A stretch of 64,000 nt of DNA from Ostreococcus mediterraneus. Taxonomy: Eukaryota; Chlorophyta; Mamiellophyceae; Mamiellales; Bathycoccaceae. The notes beneath the pieces are model-generated. The model was not told the origin of the DNA. It searched no databases and saw only the letters and a list, made by a program, of their open reading frames with translations. Positions 1 through 8,069 of this stretch are shown here, one piece after another (positions within the stretch are counted from its first letter, which is position 1; every line of letters starts with the position of its first letter). The DNA is taken from NCBI GenBank assembly GCA_012295225.1, contig WMKK01000007.1, positions 540,605 to 604,604 on the forward strand. Reading direction: 5' to 3'. The translations under genes and the position numbers were made by a program.

Positions 1-60
1 GCGGACCCGGTTCACTCCAACGTCCTCACCAACGCGGCCAAGGGTTTCGGCTTCTACTAA
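1..60 (+). CDS. C-terminal end of a protein cut by the window edge, possibly light-harvesting
   Basis: The first 60 bases read in one open frame, starting with Ala-Asp-Pro-Val-His and ending Gly-Phe-Gly-Phe-Tyr before a TAA stop. An ADP-x-H-x-N-V-x-T-N-A pattern near the C-terminus is reminiscent of chlorophyll a/b-binding (Lhc) proteins, which often end in a 'DP...N' stretch followed by a short tail. Only 19 residues are visible, so the family is a guess. The upstream part lies outside the window. Confidence 0.35.
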   Translation, partial: ADPVHSNVLTNAAKGFGFY

Positions 61-450
61 GCGGTTTACCTTCGCTTATGCAAGTTAGTCGATTCTTGTG
101 GCGTTCATTGACGACACAGTGCCGGCAAGACTCCTCTGACAGCGTCGAATCATTCCCGACGTTTTTGGAGCTTTGAATAACATGTTAAATTTTAATAAAA
201 TACTCTTGTGTTACGTTATCCCCCGACATCATCACGTATCATTCTCGCCAACACACCGCACGCGATCCATCCACGCGCGCGCCCGACCGGTTGAACCTCG
301 CGCGCCGACGACGGCGCTCGCGACGCGGATAGACGCGTCTGGCGCCCCCAGCCATCCCACGCCCGCGCCCCTCGTCACATCTCCACGCCCCGTTCCCGCG
401 CACGCGCCCACGCACGCGACGCGACGACGACGACGACGACGACGCACACC
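61..450. other. Intergenic stretch, no gene seen
   Basis: About 390 bases separate the truncated first gene from the SET-domain gene. The left half is AT-richer (probable 3' end of the first transcript). The right half is GC-rich with CGACGA runs at about 420-442 just before the next start. Open frames here are low-complexity Arg/Ala/Pro frames typical of GC-rich spacer. No structured RNA or repeat was recognised. Confidence 0.5.
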
Positions 451-2034
451 ATGCCCACGATGTCGCTCGCCCGCGCACCATCGCTCGCGCGCGCGGCGCG
501 ACGCCCGCGCCATCGGTCCCACCGGCGCACCGCGCCCGCGGCGTCCGGCGTCGACGCCGGCACGCTCGACGCCGCAACGAGCGCGGCGGCGGTGTCCATC
601 GAGGACGCCCGCGCCCTCGTCGCGTGGCTGTCGTACGATCGCGGCGTCGATGCGACGGCGTTAAAGTTTTCCGATGGGTACGGGGACAAGCGCGGCGTGC
701 TCGGGGTGACGCTGGGGAAGGATGTGTCGGCAGATGATGTCGTGCTTCGCGTGCCGCAGAGCGTTGCGGTGACGATTGTGGATGTCGGAGGGTGTGCAAT
801 TGTGAGTGGACTCGCGGAAGGACGGGCGGAGTTGATTGGTTTGGCGCTGTGGTTGTGCGCGGAGCGCATCAAGGGGGAGGCGAGCGAGTGGGCTCCGTAC
901 GTGCGGACGTTGAAGGCGAATCCAGATGCGCCATTGTTTTGGGAGAAGGAGGAGGATTTTGCGCTGTTGAAGGGGAGTCCGGTGAGAGGGGATGCGGAGG
1001 ATCGTGCGAGGAGTGCGGTGGAGGAGTTTGAATCGATTTTAGCGGTGATTAAGAGCGATCCTGTGGCGTATCCTCCAGACGCGTATGAGTTTTTTACAAA
1101 GGAGCGCTTCGTAAACGCGTTGGCAACGGTTTGTGCCAAGGCGACGTGGTTACCCTCGGCGTCGTGCTATGCGTTGGTGCCAGTGTTAGATTTGATTCCC
1201 ATTTGTGGCTCTCCTGTGCCGGGCGTGCGACCGCCTTCGGCGAGCGATGGACGAGTGCGTTGCGGACCGGCGGATTACGACTTTGAGAGTGAGTGCGTGA
1301 TTTTGCGCTCTACGAGCAAAGCGGCGGCGAACTCTACGGTGTTGCAGATCGATCCGTTGCAAAGAAATAACGGTGAATTGTTCTTGAACATCGGTTTAGT
1401 TGATTCTACGCATCCTGGAGACTACTTGTACATGACCACGGAGATCGTCACTTCGGACCGCTTGTACACGGCGAAGAAACAAGTATTGGAAGGCATGGGT
1501 ATGAGCGCCGAGAAACAGCTCTTCCCGGTATATGAGGATCGACTTCCGACTCAGTTGTATTCTTACCTGCGCTTCGCGCGGGTTCAAGACCCAGGTGAAT
1601 TGATGGCGGTGTCGTTTGAAGAGGATAAAATTGTTTCAGTGATGAACGAGTATGAAATTCTGCAACTTCTCATGGGCGACTGTCGCGAGCTCATGTCTGA
1701 GTACAACACTAACGAAGAAGATGAGTTGAACTTGTTGAAGAACGTTGACAAGAAGCTTTCTCTTCGCGAGATTGAGACCGCGAAGCTTCGTATGGCGGAA
1801 AAGAAGCTCATCGGAGCGACAATGACGGCGGTTCGAAAACGACTGGCGCCTATCCGAGGCATCCCCACCAAGCAAGGTATGGAGGATCCAAACCAGGATT
1901 TGTTAGACATCTTCAGTGCCATTGAGAGTATTCCAAACAAACCCAAGGAGATGTTCCAAGATTTCAAGAAGTGGGCTCGAGGGGATTACGAGGACGAGTT
2001 CAATCGCCCAAAGGGTGGCGGCGGTTGCGGATAA
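451..2034 (+). CDS. SET-domain protein of the Rubisco LSMT-like class, probably plastid
   Basis: A single-exon gene for 527 residues. Residues 1-45 are rich in Arg, Ala and Ser with almost no acids, like an algal chloroplast transit peptide. The rest follows the LSMT-like SET family: a region around WAPYVRTL and PLFWEKEEDFALL (about residues 148-170), a split SET core, and an alpha-helical C-terminal substrate-binding half (about 350-500). Family members methylate lysines of plastid enzymes such as Rubisco or aldolase. The usual DLLNHS segment that contacts AdoMet reads DLIPICGS near residue 247, so the Asn-His pair is missing and activity is in doubt. The protein ends in a Gly-rich, Cys-containing tail (GGGGCG). 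The substrate cannot be inferred. Confidence 0.7.
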   Translation: MPTMSLARAPSLARAARRPRHRSHRRTAPAASGVDAGTLDAATSAAAVSIEDARALVAWLSYDRGVDATALKFSDGYGDKRGVLGVTLGKDVSADDVVLRVPQSVAVTIVDVGGCAIVSGLAEGRAELIGLALWLCAERIKGEASEWAPYVRTLKANPDAPLFWEKEEDFALLKGSPVRGDAEDRARSAVEEFESILAVIKSDPVAYPPDAYEFFTKERFVNALATVCAKATWLPSASCYALVPVLDLIPICGSPVPGVRPPSASDGRVRCGPADYDFESECVILRSTSKAAANSTVLQIDPLQRNNGELFLNIGLVDSTHPGDYLYMTTEIVTSDRLYTAKKQVLEGMGMSAEKQLFPVYEDRLPTQLYSYLRFARVQDPGELMAVSFEEDKIVSVMNEYEILQLLMGDCRELMSEYNTNEEDELNLLKNVDKKLSLREIETAKLRMAEKKLIGATMTAVRKRLAPIRGIPTKQGMEDPNQDLLDIFSAIESIPNKPKEMFQDFKKWARGDYEDEFNRPKGGGGCG

Positions 2035-2116
2035 GTCGCGTGCGCCGAGTACTGTTTCTAAAATAGTTTTATAATTAAAATTGCGGCTCTAAATATCTAA
2101 TGCACCTGAATTGAAC

Positions 2117-3901
2117 TCAATTCCCGTCGTCATCGTCGTCGTCGTCGTCATCGTCATCTTCATCCTTGACGGCGTCTTCGCTCTCGTAAATTCCTTCAAG
2201 CGTGTTGATGGCGTCCGCTTGCGCATCAATGAGGAAGAATGTGTCATCGAGAAGCTGTCTTTGCGTTTCTTCCTCTGTTTCGTACTCTCGCGCCTCGAGC
2301 TCTTCCAACTGGATGACACCACTGATTTCAAGATCGACGTAAGTTTGACGAATCGTCGTCAACTCGTCTTCGCTAACGACAGACGTCACAACTCCCGGAG
2401 CAGTCGCACCCAGACGACCGCATCGGCCTGCGCGATGTAAGTAGCTACTCGTAGACGGCGCATCTAAACTGTAAATGTGCTGAATGTTTGGCATATCTAA
2501 TCCTCGTTCTGACTCCGAAGTGCATATAAGAATACTCGCCTTATTGTTCTTGAAATCCTGCACCGTACGAAGTGCCTCGACACCTTCAGGCAGAAGCATG
2601 AGTAGCTTATGCTCACCCCAAAGCGCCTTGCGAACTGGCCCAGCGGTCGTCTTCGCGGCCACAGAATTCGGCACAAAAATGAACGTTCGCGGCGGTGGTG
2701 CGTCTTCACCAGCGTCTTCCAAGTCTTTACGAAGTTGACGGGTCAGCGCTATTAATTTCCGCGACTTGTCTTTGACGACTATCGTGCGGTGCGTGATGCC
2801 AGGTGGGACACGCATCCCACCTCCCGTGGATATCCATATGGCATCTTTTTTTATCAAGCCCTTAGATGCGCAACTATCAACGATTGAGCGTGGCACAGCG
2901 ACGCCACATAGACACACGCAACGATCCTCCATCACAGGCTCGTATGGCGAAGGCTTGAGTAACACGTCCATCGCATCTGGAAACTTCTCAAACAACACAT
3001 CCACTTCATCCGCGACGATGAATTGCGCCAAATCTACCTCCAAATCACCCTGGAGTTTTAATAATTTCAATTCATCTGGTGTTCCCACGACAATCTCCGC
3101 CACGCATGTGTCTGGGTCGGGCTCGCGAACGTGTTTATCAAAATCAAACACTCCTTTCACCTTTATGCCACGCGGTCCAATGTACCGAAAGATGTTCCCC
3201 GCATCCCCAGGCATTTTCGTCGAAACGTTCCCTCCGAGAATACGGTATATCAACATCACATTTTGCACCACGAGTTCGCGCGTTGGCACGATGATAAGCA
3301 GTTGCAACATCCCTCGACCGACAAAGTTCATACCGTCAATCGTCGGCATCAAGTACGCGAGCGTCTTACCGCTCCCAGTCTGACTCGATATCACAACGTC
3401 ATTCACATTCATCATCGCCAACGCCGCGCGGCGTTGAATGGCCGTTGGGTACCTAAAGCCCAAGTCTTCCGCACGAGTAGCGATCCAATTCGCCACGCCC
3501 AACGCGCGCCAATCGAGCAGTTGCTCCTTTGGGTCTGTTATGCCCTGAATCGCCTTTAACTTTCCCGAAGCCTTGCCCGCGAGCGCATAGTTTTCCTCGT
3601 ATATAGCCCGGTTTAATACCGTAGTGAGCACGTTTTCATCGCTTGTGGTGTCAATGTCAAACTCCAGAGGAATGGCGTCATTAAACGCGTCGTCATCTGC
3701 ATCCCCAGCGGCGGCTCTGGGCGCAAGAGTTCGCTTGCCGCGCACCGCGCCGGGGCACCGCAGCGCACGAGCCATCGGACGCGACGCGCGCGACGCAGCG
3801 ACGCGCATCGGTGTATGACGCACGTGTGTCCAGGCGCCGAACGTCATTGGTGGTCGTCCGCGTCGTCTAATGGGCGCTGTGCGTGCGCGAGGGCACGCCA
3901 C
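2117..3901 (-). CDS. DEAD-box-type RNA helicase, probably organellar
   Basis: 594 residues, one exon. The first 60 residues are basic and acid-poor, then an acidic linker begins, which suggests an organelle transit peptide. Helicase motifs in order: Q motif in GFRYPTAIQ (about 149), motif I SSQTGSGKT (about 169), Ia PTRELVVQ, motif II read as ADEVD rather than DEAD (about 299), motif V SERGLDMPN and motif VI YLHRAGRCGRLG (about 486-497). The SAT of motif III is not recognisable; CGVAVP stands near that place. The tail ends in a run of about ten Asp encoded by a GAC repeat at about 2122-2160. Such plastid helicases usually act in rRNA processing. It is divergent from the VTE6-type gene across 357 bases. 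Confidence 0.8.
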   Translation of the reverse strand: MACPRARTAPIRRRGRPPMTFGAWTHVRHTPMRVAASRASRPMARALRCPGAVRGKRTLAPRAAAGDADDDAFNDAIPLEFDIDTTSDENVLTTVLNRAIYEENYALAGKASGKLKAIQGITDPKEQLLDWRALGVANWIATRAEDLGFRYPTAIQRRAALAMMNVNDVVISSQTGSGKTLAYLMPTIDGMNFVGRGMLQLLIIVPTRELVVQNVMLIYRILGGNVSTKMPGDAGNIFRYIGPRGIKVKGVFDFDKHVREPDPDTCVAEIVVGTPDELKLLKLQGDLEVDLAQFIVADEVDVLFEKFPDAMDVLLKPSPYEPVMEDRCVCLCGVAVPRSIVDSCASKGLIKKDAIWISTGGGMRVPPGITHRTIVVKDKSRKLIALTRQLRKDLEDAGEDAPPPRTFIFVPNSVAAKTTAGPVRKALWGEHKLLMLLPEGVEALRTVQDFKNNKASILICTSESERGLDMPNIQHIYSLDAPSTSSYLHRAGRCGRLGATAPGVVTSVVSEDELTTIRQTYVDLEISGVIQLEELEAREYETEEETQRQLLDDTFFLIDAQADAINTLEGIYESEDAVKDEDDDDDDDDDDDGN

Positions 3902-3978
3902 AGGTAATGGCGACGACGCGCCCGATGGGTCGTCGAAAGCAAATGGTCTAATCGATCGATAACGCTACTTTCAAACTT

Positions 3979-3998
3979 TCGCTTTCACGAAAGCGAGT
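3979..3998. promoter_or_regulatory. Inverted repeat with 8-base arms and motif CGAAAGCGAGT, copy 1
   Basis: TCGCTTTC at 3979-3986 and GAAAGCGA at 3989-3996 are perfect reverse complements with a 2-base spacer. The overlapping 11-mer CGAAAGCGAGT (3988-3998) recurs exactly at 4159-4169 in the same promoter. This fits a dimeric regulator site, but the factor is unknown. Confidence 0.4.
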
Positions 3999-4153
3999 GT
4001 TTTGTTCTATGAATAAACTGTATTTGTTGCTTTCAATGAACGTGCGTCTTGCGTTTCATCGACAAATTCGGTGATAGTTGCTTTGAAAAATATCTTCTAT
4101 TTGAAACTGGGACATTTCAACGTGCAAACAGTACGCGTCTTCGGATGTTGTTT

Positions 4154-4184
4154 TCAATCGAAAGCGAGTCGTAGTTTCGATTGA
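4154..4184. promoter_or_regulatory. Inverted repeat with 10-base arms, carries motif copy 2
   Basis: TCAATCGAAA (4154-4163) and TTTCGATTGA (4175-4184) are perfect reverse complements with an 11-base loop. The second copy of CGAAAGCGAGT starts inside the left arm. It lies about 75 bases upstream of the VTE6-type start, so it could be a factor-binding site or a hairpin in the mRNA leader. Confidence 0.4.
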
Positions 4185-4258
4185 CAATCGATCGATATTG
4201 CGCTGTGGGTCAACCGTCCTGAGACGCGCCTGGAACGGCATTCGTCGACACCGCGACG

Positions 4259-5496
4259 ATGTTCACTGCGGTGCACGCGCTCGCTTTACAACCAATTTAT
4301 GCAAAACATCATATTCGAGCGTCTCGACGTGGTCTTACAACGTCCGATGGCTCGTGCGCTGCGGTGAAGCCGGTCAAGCGACGTAATTTGGGTGAAGAAT
4401 CGTCTGCGAAGAGATCCTTAAAGTGCACCGCCTTTCCGGATGTTTCTGTGGCCTTGACGACAGTGATTGAGTTTGCAAAGAATAGTTCTCCAGGATTAGC
4501 TCCAGCGGCGGTAGCGAACACCGCAGTGTTCACCGCCGGGTTTAGTGTGTTGCGTTTGGGCTTGACGCTCGCGGGCATCGCGCACTCGTGGTTTTTAGGC
4601 ACGGTAAGGATCGTTACGCGCGAGAATCCTCGATAATATGTGTCATTATTCAATTCTATACCGATATCATCCGAACGATGGGGCGTGACGACCAACGCAG
4701 ATACTTCTGAGTGCGCGCAACGCGGTTCTTCACGGACCAGCGACGGCCGCTCCGTGAGCGAAAAAACATTACATAAGTTTTCAATCTGATCCCATCCGTG
4801 ACGGTGTATAAACCGACGCACATGATCTGCGCAACACTTAATTATTGCGACTGACCCGTTCTTGTCTCGCGATATCAGGTAGTCATGGCTGCGTTTGGCC
4901 TCGGAGGCTACGTCCTCGTCTGCGCCTACTTTATCGCCGGCAGCGTGGTGACAAAGGTGAAAATGAAGCAGAAACAGGCCGAGGGGATCGCTGAGGCGCG
5001 TGGTGGACGACGAGGACCGGGTAGCGTGTGGGGTAGTGGTACAGCCGGGATTATATGCGCAATCATGGCGTTATCGGGCATGACTACCATTTCACTCGAT
5101 GCGTGGCGACTCGGTTTTGTGGCCAGCTTTTGCAGCAAACTGAGCGACACCACGGCAAGTGAGATAGGCAAAGCATATGGGAAGACAACGTATATGAGTA
5201 CACCTCCGTTCAAACTCGTCCCTAGAGGAACTGAAGGAGCCGTCAGCGTCGAAGGAACTGTCGCAGGTCTCGTCATATCGGGGGTGTTTGCCGCGCTTGC
5301 GATGGCGGTTGGGCAGTTGCGAAGCGTCGAGAGCGTGGGGATTTGCGTCTTTGCCGCCTTTGTCGCCACTTCGTTCGAGAGCATGCTCGGTGCGCTCGTT
5401 CAAGGCAAACAGGGGTTTCATTGGCTCACAAATGACGTAGTGAATGGGATCCAAATTTCTCTAGCTGCAGCGGTTGCTATATGCATCGGGTCATAG
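4259..5496 (+). CDS. VTE6: Phytyl-phosphate kinase, VTE6 / TMEM19 (DUF92) family
   Basis: Two exons, 4259-4603 and 4879-5496, joined in phase 0 across a 275-base GTAAGG...CAG intron, give 320 residues. The join restores the family stretch HSWFLGT-VVMAAFGLGGYVLV followed by VTKVKMKQK. Several hydrophobic helices follow, with SDTTASEIGKAYG in the middle and FESMLGALVQG and LTNDVVNGIQ near the end, as expected for DUF92 proteins. VTE6 phosphorylates phytyl phosphate to phytyl diphosphate in chloroplast membranes, recycling chlorophyll phytol into tocopherol and phylloquinone. The first 55 residues are basic and acid-poor, consistent with a transit peptide. TMEM19-like proteins of unknown role belong to the same family, but the plant-type sequence favours VTE6. 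Confidence 0.85.
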
Positions 5497-5557
5497 GTAG
5501 CGACGATGTTCAAACAATAAAAGTCGCGTTTAGTTGCATCCAAAACTGTATAATTGA

Positions 5558-7750
5558 TTACAAACGAGCCTTAATACTCGTATCGATCGGTCCCTGAGCC
5601 AAAGTTCTACCTTGAATCGCGCAATTTTCCAGATACGGACAAGGCTGATATAAACCACCGTACTTGGTTGCCCATCCTCGAAGCTTGTTCGCGATAACTG
5701 CCGGTCCTACGCTATCTCCCCAGTGGACGATACCGCCTCGGAAGGCCGGGAAACCCATACCTAGGATGGCCGCGGTGTCGATATCACTCGACTTTACAAC
5801 AATACCCTCCGCCAAAACGCGGCACGCCTCATTAACGACAGGGAAGAAGATCATCTCCGCGATGTCCTCTGGAGACAAACCGGCGGGCACTGGAGATCCA
5901 TCGAGGGGGAGTCGTGACTGCGCTCGTGACTGCGCGATGAGCGGAGCAACGCCGTCTGGATCAGGCGTCGCTTTACGTGACTTGTCATACTTGTAAAATC
6001 CAGCCCCAGATTTTTCGCCCAATCGCTTACTGGCGAGCAGAGACGGAATGAGTGGTGACTGATAGACACGATTCGGAAAGTCATCGATGAAGTTCTGTCC
6101 AACGTGAACGCCAACATCATGGCCAACCAAATCGCCGAGTCTGAAAGGTCCCATCGGCATACCAAACATAGTGATCGCACGATCAATCGCATAAGGATCG
6201 CAGCCGATGTCGACAAGGACAGTAGCGCTCATGGTGTAAGGGAAAAATACGCGATTGACTGCAAAACCAGTACAGTTGCCGACAACCACCGGAGTCTTTT
6301 TAATTTGCTTGCTCAAGCCCAGGGTATCAACCAAAATTTGCGGCGGGGTCTTTTCGGTTCGAATAATTTCGAAAAGCTGCATAACGTGCGCGGGGGAAAA
6401 GAAATGAGCGCCGACGATTCTCTCAGGGTTCTTCATCTTGGCTGCAATCTTTGTAATATCAATTGTACTCGTGTTCGTACTCAAGATGCAGTCTGGTCTG
6501 CACACTTGCTCCAAAGTCGCAAAGATCTTCTGCTTGAGATCTAAATTCTCAATAACAGCTTCGATAATCATGTCACATTGACTGAAATCAGCGTCTGAAA
6601 GCGTTGGCTTCACGAGAGACATCAACTGGCGCGCCTTGTCTTCTGTCATTCTCTTCTTGCGGACCATACTCGTCAGATTTGACTGAATGCGTCCAACGCC
6701 AGCATCTAAAAAGTCTTGTTTGATCTCTTTTAACACAACTTTGATACCAGCGAGTAAACATGCTGTGGCGATACCACTACCCATCAACCCTCCACCGACG
6801 ACACCAACAGACTTTGTCGGGCGCGGCTTGAGGCCGATATCTGTGACGCCCGGAACGACGTTTGTCGCACGCTGTGCAAAGAAAAAGTGGACCAGGCCTT
6901 TTGCAGCGGGTGAAGACACAGCCTTCTTGAAGTTCTCAGCCTCACGAGTGAGTCCAGCTTCCGGACCTTGGGATAAACCGACGGCGACTGCGTCAACACA
7001 CAACGCCACGTGTGGCATCACAGATTGTACACGTTTCGCTTGCTTTCCCGCTTCTTTCAAAATGGCTTGAGTAACTTGTTCATTCGGCAACTTATCTTTG
7101 CGATACAAGCTCAAGTTGCGTTTCGCCGAACCGTCAGCGAGAGCTTTGGCTAAAGCGCACGCTTCATCAAGCAACCGAGACGTGTCAACAATTTTATCAA
7201 CCAACCCGAGCTGTAACCCATCCTCAGCCTTTACGGTTTCGCTCTTAAGCATCATAGACAATCCCTTTTCTAATCCAACCACGCGAGGAAGCCTCTGGGT
7301 ACCTCCGAATCCCGGAATCACGCCCAATCGAAGTTCCGGAAGTGCGAGTTGCGCCTTGGGCGTGCAGACTCTCGCGTTACACGCCAACGCCACCTCCAAT
7401 CCTCCGCCTAACGCCAGCGTTTCGATCGCTGCCACCGTCGGCTTGCTACCACCTTCAACAAATTGGCACAATATCGCGTTAAAGTCGCTCACGTCATTCG
7501 ATGGCTGACCTTGGGTGGATTTTCGTAAGTGCGTAATGTCAAACCCGCCACTAAACTTGTGATTGTCCCCGCAAATTACAATGCCTCGAACTTTACTCGA
7601 ACCCTGCGCCTCACGAAGGTTCTTCTCCAACCCCTGCAACACTGGTATCGCCAGCGCATTCACCGGTGGGTTCACCATGGTCACGACGGCGATCCCGTCG
7701 CGTATCTCCATGCGTGCCGACGCCATCGCGAGGGTGGTCAATTGGGGCAA
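5558..7750 (-). CDS. MFP2: Peroxisomal multifunctional beta-oxidation enzyme (enoyl-CoA hydratase / 3-hydroxyacyl-CoA dehydrogenase)
   Basis: 730 residues, no intron. Residues 10-200 are a crotonase fold, with the oxyanion and glutamate region GGGLEVALACNAR and LPELRLGVIPGFGGTQ. Residues about 316-495 are the NAD-binding dehydrogenase (VGVVGGGLMGSGIA, HFFSPAHVMQLFE), followed by the paired C-terminal dehydrogenase domains. It hydrates 2-enoyl-CoA and oxidises 3-hydroxyacyl-CoA. The protein ends in ARL, a plant-type PTS1 peroxisome signal, so it should act in peroxisomal fatty-acid breakdown like Arabidopsis MFP2/AIM1. The start could be the first Met (7750) or Met-9 (7726). Length and domain order are normal for the family. 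Confidence 0.93.
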   Translation of the reverse strand: MPQLTTLAMASARMEIRDGIAVVTMVNPPVNALAIPVLQGLEKNLREAQGSSKVRGIVICGDNHKFSGGFDITHLRKSTQGQPSNDVSDFNAILCQFVEGGSKPTVAAIETLALGGGLEVALACNARVCTPKAQLALPELRLGVIPGFGGTQRLPRVVGLEKGLSMMLKSETVKAEDGLQLGLVDKIVDTSRLLDEACALAKALADGSAKRNLSLYRKDKLPNEQVTQAILKEAGKQAKRVQSVMPHVALCVDAVAVGLSQGPEAGLTREAENFKKAVSSPAAKGLVHFFFAQRATNVVPGVTDIGLKPRPTKSVGVVGGGLMGSGIATACLLAGIKVVLKEIKQDFLDAGVGRIQSNLTSMVRKKRMTEDKARQLMSLVKPTLSDADFSQCDMIIEAVIENLDLKQKIFATLEQVCRPDCILSTNTSTIDITKIAAKMKNPERIVGAHFFSPAHVMQLFEIIRTEKTPPQILVDTLGLSKQIKKTPVVVGNCTGFAVNRVFFPYTMSATVLVDIGCDPYAIDRAITMFGMPMGPFRLGDLVGHDVGVHVGQNFIDDFPNRVYQSPLIPSLLASKRLGEKSGAGFYKYDKSRKATPDPDGVAPLIAQSRAQSRLPLDGSPVPAGLSPEDIAEMIFFPVVNEACRVLAEGIVVKSSDIDTAAILGMGFPAFRGGIVHWGDSVGPAVIANKLRGWATKYGGLYQPCPYLENCAIQGRTLAQGPIDTSIKARL

Positions 7751-8069
7751 TGCCGTGGATTACGTGCGTAAATCGCTCGGACACAGTACGAGAGCTCGTC
7801 GAAGCGCGTGAAATTGTGTCGTGCGCGCGTGTTTCGTCGCGTGCGATCGATTGTCGGCGGCCGATGGGCGCGTAGAGAGACAAAGTATGAGGCGGTGACC
7901 TGACGCGTGGCAGAGTTGGTTAGCGACGGGACAGGCGTTGGAGCGGTTAGAGTGGGGATTTGGACGAATAAGCGCTGCACGCGGCGCGTTCGTGCGGTCA
8001 AGACTCGTATATTTCACATTGCGATATAATTTTATTGCATATTGTTCGTTTTCGTACCATGAGACATGA
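7751..8069. other. Intergenic stretch upstream of MFP2
   Basis: About 320 bases between the MFP2 start and the end of the CD36-family gene, both on the minus strand. It must hold the MFP2 promoter and the CD36 3' end. Apart from an AT-rich part near 8005-8060 (probable transcript end of the CD36 gene) I see no clear motif, repeat or RNA gene. Confidence 0.4.

Larger units (their letters stand above)
3902..4258. promoter_or_regulatory. Divergent promoter region, helicase / VTE6-type kinase
   Basis: 357 bases between two start codons facing away from each other, so this must hold both promoters. It is clearly more AT-rich than the flanking coding DNA. It contains two inverted repeats and an 11-base motif present twice (annotated separately). 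ATCGATCGATA-like strings occur near both ends (about 3952-3961 and 4188-4197). No TATA box can be assigned with confidence. Confidence 0.55.
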
